In this document: positions 61,794 to 62,619 of the stretch, one piece after another
How positions within the stretch are numbered: the stretch's first letter is position 1
Layout of the letters: the number at the start of each line of letters is the position of its first letter
Virus record (IMG/VR): IMGVR_UViG_3300042565_002416
Span: 1-62,619 of that record
Source: a virus
Direction: 5' to 3' (one strand)
DNA: 62,619 nt
Made by a program: the position numbers and the translations under genes
The notes under the pieces: generated by a model
Database searches by the model: none
What the model was told of the DNA's origin: nothing
Seen by the model: the letters and a program-made list of their open reading frames with translations, nothing else

Positions 61794-61826
61794 AAATAAA
61801 ATAAAACAAATAAACAAATAACAACT

Positions 61827-62619
61827 ATGAGTAGTTTTTTATTAAAATCTGGTGAAGTAGGAAACATCGGATTAAAACAAATGAAACTTGTTAGAGAGCA
61901 AACCATTGAAAAATGGAACAAAATGGGCTTTCTTGACGGTTTAGAAGGTCACACTAAAGACAATGTGGCTCAATTATTCGAAAATCAAGCTTCTTTCTTA
62001 ATCAATGAAGCAACTGCTACAGATTCAGCAGGTTCTTTCGAAACAGTAGTATTCCCTATTATCAGAAGAGTATTCTCTAAATTATTAGCTAACGAAATCG
62101 TATCTGTTCAAGCTTTGAACATGCCGATTGGTAGAATTTTCTACTTCGTTCCTAAAATTTCTGAAAGAGTAAATCTTGGTGGTGGTGTGTTTGGTCATTC
62201 AAATCCTTTTGGTTATCCAAATCCAGGAACAGGTGCTCAAGATACTACAACTTTCCAATCAACTAACTTGTACGATTCATACTATGATTCAACAAGTGGT
62301 TTGGATAACAACCAATTATTTGACAGATCTAAAGGTGCTTACCAAGAATTTACATCTAACACAACTTCAGGTTTAAGACAAATTACATTAACTACATTAT
62401 CAGCTGGTACTTCGGTATTCACTACTGTAGCTTCTAACTTATCAACAGGTTGTACAAGATATGTAACTTTAGAAGTAACAGGTTTTACTTCTGGTGGTGC
62501 TGGTAAAATCATTGGACCAAATGGTAATGAAATGGATTCAGAAGAATTCTTAGCTTCTTTCCAAATCTTAAATAACGCTAACTTATTCTGTTGTACAGGT
62601 TCTACAGGTGGTGTAGGTT
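61827..62619 (+). CDS. gp23: Major capsid protein (T4 gp23-like), 3' end outside the window
   Basis: The frame is open from ATG 61827 to the end of the window (264 codons). Family landmarks: FENQASFLINE (51-61), GSFETVVFPIIRRVFSKLLA (about 68-87), EIVSVQALNMPIGRIFYF (88-105). T4 gp23 is cut after its propeptide at LTE-A (residue 65); the equivalent here is INE-A after Glu 61. The SGLDNN to LRQITL segment (about 155-190) belongs to the N-terminal region of the mature shell protein. Codons are enriched for AAC, TTC and ATC, fitting very high expression. It starts 33 nt after the scaffold stop. Confidence 0.9.
   Translation, partial: MSSFLLKSGEVGNIGLKQMKLVREQTIEKWNKMGFLDGLEGHTKDNVAQLFENQASFLINEATATDSAGSFETVVFPIIRRVFSKLLANEIVSVQALNMPIGRIFYFVPKISERVNLGGGVFGHSNPFGYPNPGTGAQDTTTFQSTNLYDSYYDSTSGLDNNQLFDRSKGAYQEFTSNTTSGLRQITLTTLSAGTSVFTTVASNLSTGCTRYVTLEVTGFTSGGAGKIIGPNGNEMDSEEFLASFQILNNANLFCCTGSTGGVG

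Noticed and set aside
62176-62376. Open frame of 66 residues near the window end
   Set aside because: It lies in another frame inside the gp23-like gene, which is continuous and matches the family.

Overview
This window looks like part of a large, AT-rich, strictly lytic contractile-tailed bacteriophage with a T4-type structural core and a probable Bacteroidota (flavobacterial) host. The T4-type core is a gp18-like tail sheath (38385-41318), a gp21-like prohead protease (58366-59067), a gp22-like acidic scaffold (60510-61793) and the start of a gp23-like major capsid protein (61827 onward). The host is inferred from three exact TTG-N20-TAnnTTTG promoters, the Bacteroidota consensus, at 41413, 45100 and 55935, and from adhesin repeats of a kind common in that phylum. 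No terminase, portal, tail tube, DNA replication gene or integrase is present.

Layout. 1-32505 is a fibre and adhesin region. It holds giant repeat-built fibres (1-8069, 13503-18278, 29023-32505), a fibre built of 17-residue repeats (23861-28999), a run of LamG/concanavalin-like lectin genes (8074-10454 and 18281-22746) and an endolysin (23123-23785). 32526-34952 is a sulfur-activation module: sulfotransferase, small protein, APS kinase, HxGH nucleotidyltransferase and a DUF2061 membrane protein. 35040-41318 holds neck or tail-completion candidates and the sheath. 41477-46813 is an accessory island: HAD-like hydrolase, amidoligase-like protein, DUF2786, KTSC, tmRNA, Gp157-like and GAF-like genes. 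46880-54467 is a second fibre region with a short repeat fibre, a GT9-like glycosyltransferase coupled to a second sulfotransferase, and a beta-helix protein. 54487-62619 is the head-assembly cluster.

How the parts may work together. The fibre genes share interchangeable modules: an N-terminal linker, GIGT-type modules, 15-residue GGxxNTASG solenoid repeats and conserved array caps. Some blocks are almost identical in DNA over 45 kb apart, so the fibres probably recombine with one another. Two fibres end in self-cleaving S74-type chaperones. The sulfation and glycosylation genes lie directly beside fibre genes, so a plausible but unproven role is chemical decoration of the phage's own fibres or of the host surface. 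One sulfotransferase cassette is flanked by about 46-bp direct repeats whose recombination would remove it cleanly.

Expression. A TATTTATA/TATTTATT motif lies just upstream of many late-type genes, in six cases only 3-4 nt before the start codon, suggesting late promoters and possibly leaderless transcripts. Accessory genes and the tmRNA have host-type promoters instead. The tmRNA appears to encode an unusually long tag of 30 codons.
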